DNA from: Paenibacillus_E oryzisoli_A
Lineage (GTDB): Bacteria > Bacillota > Bacilli > Paenibacillales > NBRC-103111
Direction: 5' to 3'
Length of the DNA: 64,000 bases
Assembly (NCBI RefSeq): GCF_050467285.1
Contig: NZ_JBCMUN010000022.1
Location: 1 to 64,000 of the forward strand
In this document: positions 61,696 through 64,000 of the stretch, piece after piece
How the letters are laid out: each line of letters starts with the position of its first letter
How positions within the stretch are numbered: the stretch's first letter is position 1
Made by a program: the position numbers and the translations under genes
Notes under the pieces: model-generated
Told to the model about the DNA's origin: nothing
Databases searched by the model: none
Seen by the model: only the letters and a program-made list of their open reading frames with translations

Positions 61696-61725
61696 TTGTC
61701 GTTAAGTCCGAAGCGTGTGTATAGT
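61696..61725 (+). promoter_or_regulatory. Promoter of the beta-helix gene
   Basis: TTGTCG (61696-61701), 18-bp spacer, TATAGT (61720-61725). Predicted start of transcription about 61732, at the left arm of the leader stem. Confidence 0.5.
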
Positions 61726-61728
61726 TAA

Positions 61729-61860
61729 CACATGTAAGGGCTTTCTTTATTGTTGTTTGAAATTGAATCCGGATGAAGGAGGTGCTGCAAAGCTGCTTTT
61801 AAGCGAAGCCCTACATGTGATGCAGGCTTAAGTTTTGCCTATAATTGAGGAGGGATCAGG
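61729..61860 (+). other. Candidate structured 5' leader RNA
   Basis: The left arm CACATGTAAGGGCTT (from 61729) pairs with AAGCCCTACATGTG (61806-61819), a 14-bp stem with one bulge and starting at the predicted 5' end of the RNA. Inside is GAAGGAGGTGCTGCAAAGCTGC, with a ribosome-site-like GGAGG. A small GGC/GCC hairpin (about 61822-61839) and then the real site AGGAGGG (61848-61854) follow. It does not match a riboswitch consensus I know. Architecture is like a riboswitch or protein-binding leader. Confidence 0.5.
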
Positions 61861-63703
61861 ATGATTAATTTAAGGAGAAAACTGTTATTCACCAGCGTTA
61901 TTTTCGCATCTGTCATTGGCAGCCAGCTCGTCCCCCATGTCACACAGGCAGATACACCTGTGACGTATTATGTAAGCGTATCCACCGGGGATGACTCGTA
62001 TGATGGTCTCAGCACGCAGACTGCCTTCAAATCCATCCAGCGGGCAGCCGACCTCTCGGGTCCCGGGGACAAAATTTATGTCATGAATGGCACTTACTAC
62101 GATTGGCAGTCCAGTTCACTGCTAAGTATTTCACATTCAGGCACGCCTACCGCCTACATTACATTTAAAGCTTATCCAGGGCATTCCCCTCTCTTGCGCC
62201 CTGTGAACGGCGCCTGGAATGCGATCTCCATTCATGGTGCAGCGTATGTGAATATTGAAGGTTTTGAAATTGCAGGCGACACGCCGAATATTACGTTGGC
62301 TCAAGCACAAGCCAGTCACGACGCTTACAAAACGCAGGCCATCAATGCAAAGAATCCCAACTTCACCAGTAACTGCACCATCACGTGGAATGACTATGCC
62401 AAGACGAATACGAACGGCATTCAGATTACGACCGCCCCATCCGTGCCATCGAATCCGAACTCACCTCCTCTGATCCCTCAACACATCAACATACGCAATA
62501 ACAAGATTCACGATATGCCGGGGGCTGGCATCGCCGGTCTGTCCGGAGATTATTTAACCATCGAGAACAATCTTGTCTACGGTACGTCCAAACGAACGTT
62601 CTTTGCAACAAGCGGGATCAGTTTGCTTAAGCTGACGAATTGGGATACTAATACCGATACGTCCTTTTATAAGAACTATGTCCGCAATAATACGGTCTAT
62701 GACAATCGCTCTGAGGTTGGCTGGGCTGATAAAGAAATTGAAAAAGGCCTCTACACCCTTCCTGTCCGATGGCAACGGGATCATTATCGACTCCAATGAG
62801 GTGACGAACTATAAAGGAAAGACGCTGGTTGCCAATAATTTGTCCTATAATAACGGCGGAGCGGGTATTCACGAGGTCGACAGCAGCTATGTGGATTTCA
62901 TCAACAATACAACGTCCAATAATGGCTTAGTGCCTTCGGAGAACTATCCGGAAATTTTTGCAGTACGCGGCTCCCATATCAACTACTACAATAATATCGC
63001 TTATCCGAATGGGGCAGCCACTCCCAACAAAGCGTTTAGCATGAATAGCACAACCAACGTCGCCTATGATTACAACGTGCTTAATGGCGTGGTTGATGGA
63101 GCGGCTGCACCGACACCCAATCATAATCTATATGTAAATCCGCTTTTTAAAAATCGGGCAGGCTATGATTTCCGACTCGATTCGAACTCTCCGGCACGGG
63201 ACAGCGGCACGTCCAGCTTCGCCCAGGCGACGGATAATCAGTTGAACGCACGTCCGCAAGGAACAGGCTACGACCGCGGGGCCTTCGAATTCGTGACAAG
63301 CGCGCAGCTATCGCGCACAGGCTGGACCGCTTCCGCTTTTGCCACCCGCAACACATTGGTACCGGCGTATGCGATTGACGGCAGCACAACATCCTATTGG
63401 TCCTCGGGTACGAATATGGCGATAGGGCAGACATTTACCCTCGATTTAGGTCAAAGTCAGCTCGTAGGCCGCGTCTCCTTCGGCTCCGACACGTCTGGTG
63501 TCAATTTCCCGAGCGGTGTAGATATTTTCGTATCCAACAACATCACGGAGATCGGTTACCCTATGAAATCGCTCAAGAATAATACGAATCCCACGATTGA
63601 TCTATCCTTTGTCACTCGTACAGGGCGCTATGTGACGTTCAAAATCAACACAGCCAAGACGGCCTGGTGGACGATCAACGAAATCAACCTCTACACCCAA
63701 TAA
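61861..63703 (+). pseudogene. Secreted beta-helix polysaccharide lyase-like protein with one frameshift
   Basis: Two overlapping frames make one protein of about 613 aa. Signal peptide (LLFTSVIFASVIGSQLVP ... VTQA). N-terminal DUF1565-like segment (YYVSVSTGDDSYDGLSTQTA), right-handed parallel beta-helix as in pectate lyases, C-terminal F5/8 type C carbohydrate-binding domain (TGWTASAFATRNTLVPAYAI; TFTLDLGQSQLVGRVSFG). The frame breaks at an A5 tract (62741-62745): removing one A gives EKASTPFLSDGNGIIID and full continuity. So it is a recent mutation, a sequencing error, or slippage. If real, the truncated form ends at 62799. Confidence 0.8.
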
Positions 63704-63710
63704 AATACCA

Positions 63711-63745
63711 AAGGACTTGAAGCGCGTAGTGCCGCTCAAGTCCTT
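63711..63745. terminator. Terminator after the beta-helix gene
   Basis: AAGGACTTGA (63711-63720) pairs with TCAAGTCCTT (63736-63745), a perfect 10-bp stem followed by CTTC; may serve both convergent genes. Confidence 0.75.
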
Positions 63746-63789
63746 CTTCATTCCGTTCCAATGCGAACCTGCTTGCCAGTGTTATCGTT

Positions 63790-64000
63790 TTACTCCCAAA
63801 CCATCTCTGCCCGAGCCAGCGCATCTTTCAACGCATGAATAGCTGTTACGACGCGCTTGGGATCGCTGGAATACGGCAAATACTTGGTCAAGTGAGGTTC
63901 GACGGAAAGAAAACCGGCGAAGCCTTGGGCACGCAGCAGCACAAGTAATTGATCAATCTGCCCCTCCCCCTTACCAGCAGGGACGAACTGTCTTGGCTCA
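63790..64000 (-). CDS. Sugar phosphate isomerase/epimerase-like protein, 3' end (partial)
   Basis: The last ~70 codons of a gene running off the window's right edge, ending in TAA at 63790-63792. The visible sequence, EPRQFVPAGKGEGQIDQLLV then LLRAQGFAGFLSVEPHLTKY, shows the end of a xylose isomerase-like TIM barrel (the VPxGKGxGxI and FLSxEPHL strands with metal-binding Glu/His). The last residues are KDALARAEMVWE. Probably a sugar or sugar-acid isomerase, as is common beside Gfo/Idh/MocA genes. Confidence 0.7.
   Translation of the reverse strand, partial: EPRQFVPAGKGEGQIDQLLVLLRAQGFAGFLSVEPHLTKYLPYSSDPKRVVTAIHALKDALARAEMVWE

Noticed and set aside
61745..61810. Possible c-di-GMP-I (GEMM) riboswitch because of GCTGCAAAGCTGC
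   Set aside because: The core GCAAAGC resembles the GEMM ACGCAAAGC but the rest of the consensus (tetraloop and receptor) is absent.

Overview
The window looks like chromosome of a Paenibacillus-type Gram-positive bacterium (Bacillales, Paenibacillaceae). Grounds: strong AGGAGG ribosome binding sites, many lipoproteins, a sufCDSUB operon in Bacillus order, a YqjM/NamA-type ene-reductase, YunC and YwdK homologues, Lpl-type sugar permeases paired with a membrane-bound AraC regulator, and PBSX-type contractile-tail genes. I see no rRNA, tRNA, CRISPR array or insertion sequence.

Layout. (1) 1-1.9 kb: a secreted NlpC/P60 lipoprotein and a protein built of GAVAIG-like repeats. (2) 1.9-17.5 kb: a compact contractile phage-tail locus (lysin, holin, fibre, baseplate, tape measure, tube, sheath, tail terminator, sigma-like activator, Xre/ImmA control pair) with no terminase, portal, capsid, integrase or replication module. 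It reads as an R-type tailocin. Its leftward promoter carries a LexA-like box, and its tail chaperone carries a canonical -1 frameshift site feeding a downstream frame that is otherwise unannotated. (3) 17.5-23.3 kb: four regularly spaced 23-nt repeats, then the iron-sulfur assembly operon sufCDSUB. (4) 23.3-41.9 kb: housekeeping and transport genes: DUF1802, a 57-aa membrane peptide, Dps, methionine salvage mtnK-mtnA, AraC regulator plus Gfo/Idh/MocA oxidoreductase, NamA, DD-carboxypeptidase, a MetY-type sulfhydrylase, a polar amino-acid ABC transporter, YunC, an unusual PemK/MazF-like protein, a PAS-GGDEF-EAL protein, DUF423, an AEC transporter and an OhrR-like regulator. (5) 42-48.2 kb: an Lpl-type oligosaccharide ABC transporter facing a membrane AraC regulator. 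(6) 48.2-51.4 kb: a class I isoprenoid synthase-like protein, translationally coupled to that regulator, then a 79-aa peptide with a nitrile-hydratase-like (NHLP) leader ending in Trp, and convergently a membrane histidine kinase. (7) 51.8-52.6 kb: a decayed GNAT-toxin locus with two paralogous small antitoxin-like genes, none longer than 60 codons. (8) 52.6-61.6 kb: an operon-like cluster for uptake and oxidative/hydrolytic attack on a nitrogen heterocycle (SsuABC/Thi-type transporter, FAD oxidase, CodA-like deaminase, Rieske oxygenase, TRZ/ATZ amidohydrolase) facing an Lrp/AsnC regulator. (9) 61.7-64 kb: a possible structured RNA leader, a secreted beta-helix polysaccharide lyase-like gene broken by one frameshift, and the 3' end of a sugar phosphate isomerase/epimerase-like gene.

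The best candidate for an undescribed system is region 6: an isoprenyl-transferase-like enzyme next to an NHLP-leader peptide with a very short Trp-terminated tail, and a histidine kinase beside it. By analogy with ComQ-ComX-ComP this could make and sense a prenylated peptide, although the precursor is not ComX-like. This is inference from gene content and motifs. The tailocin and the heterocycle cluster are the next most informative regions.
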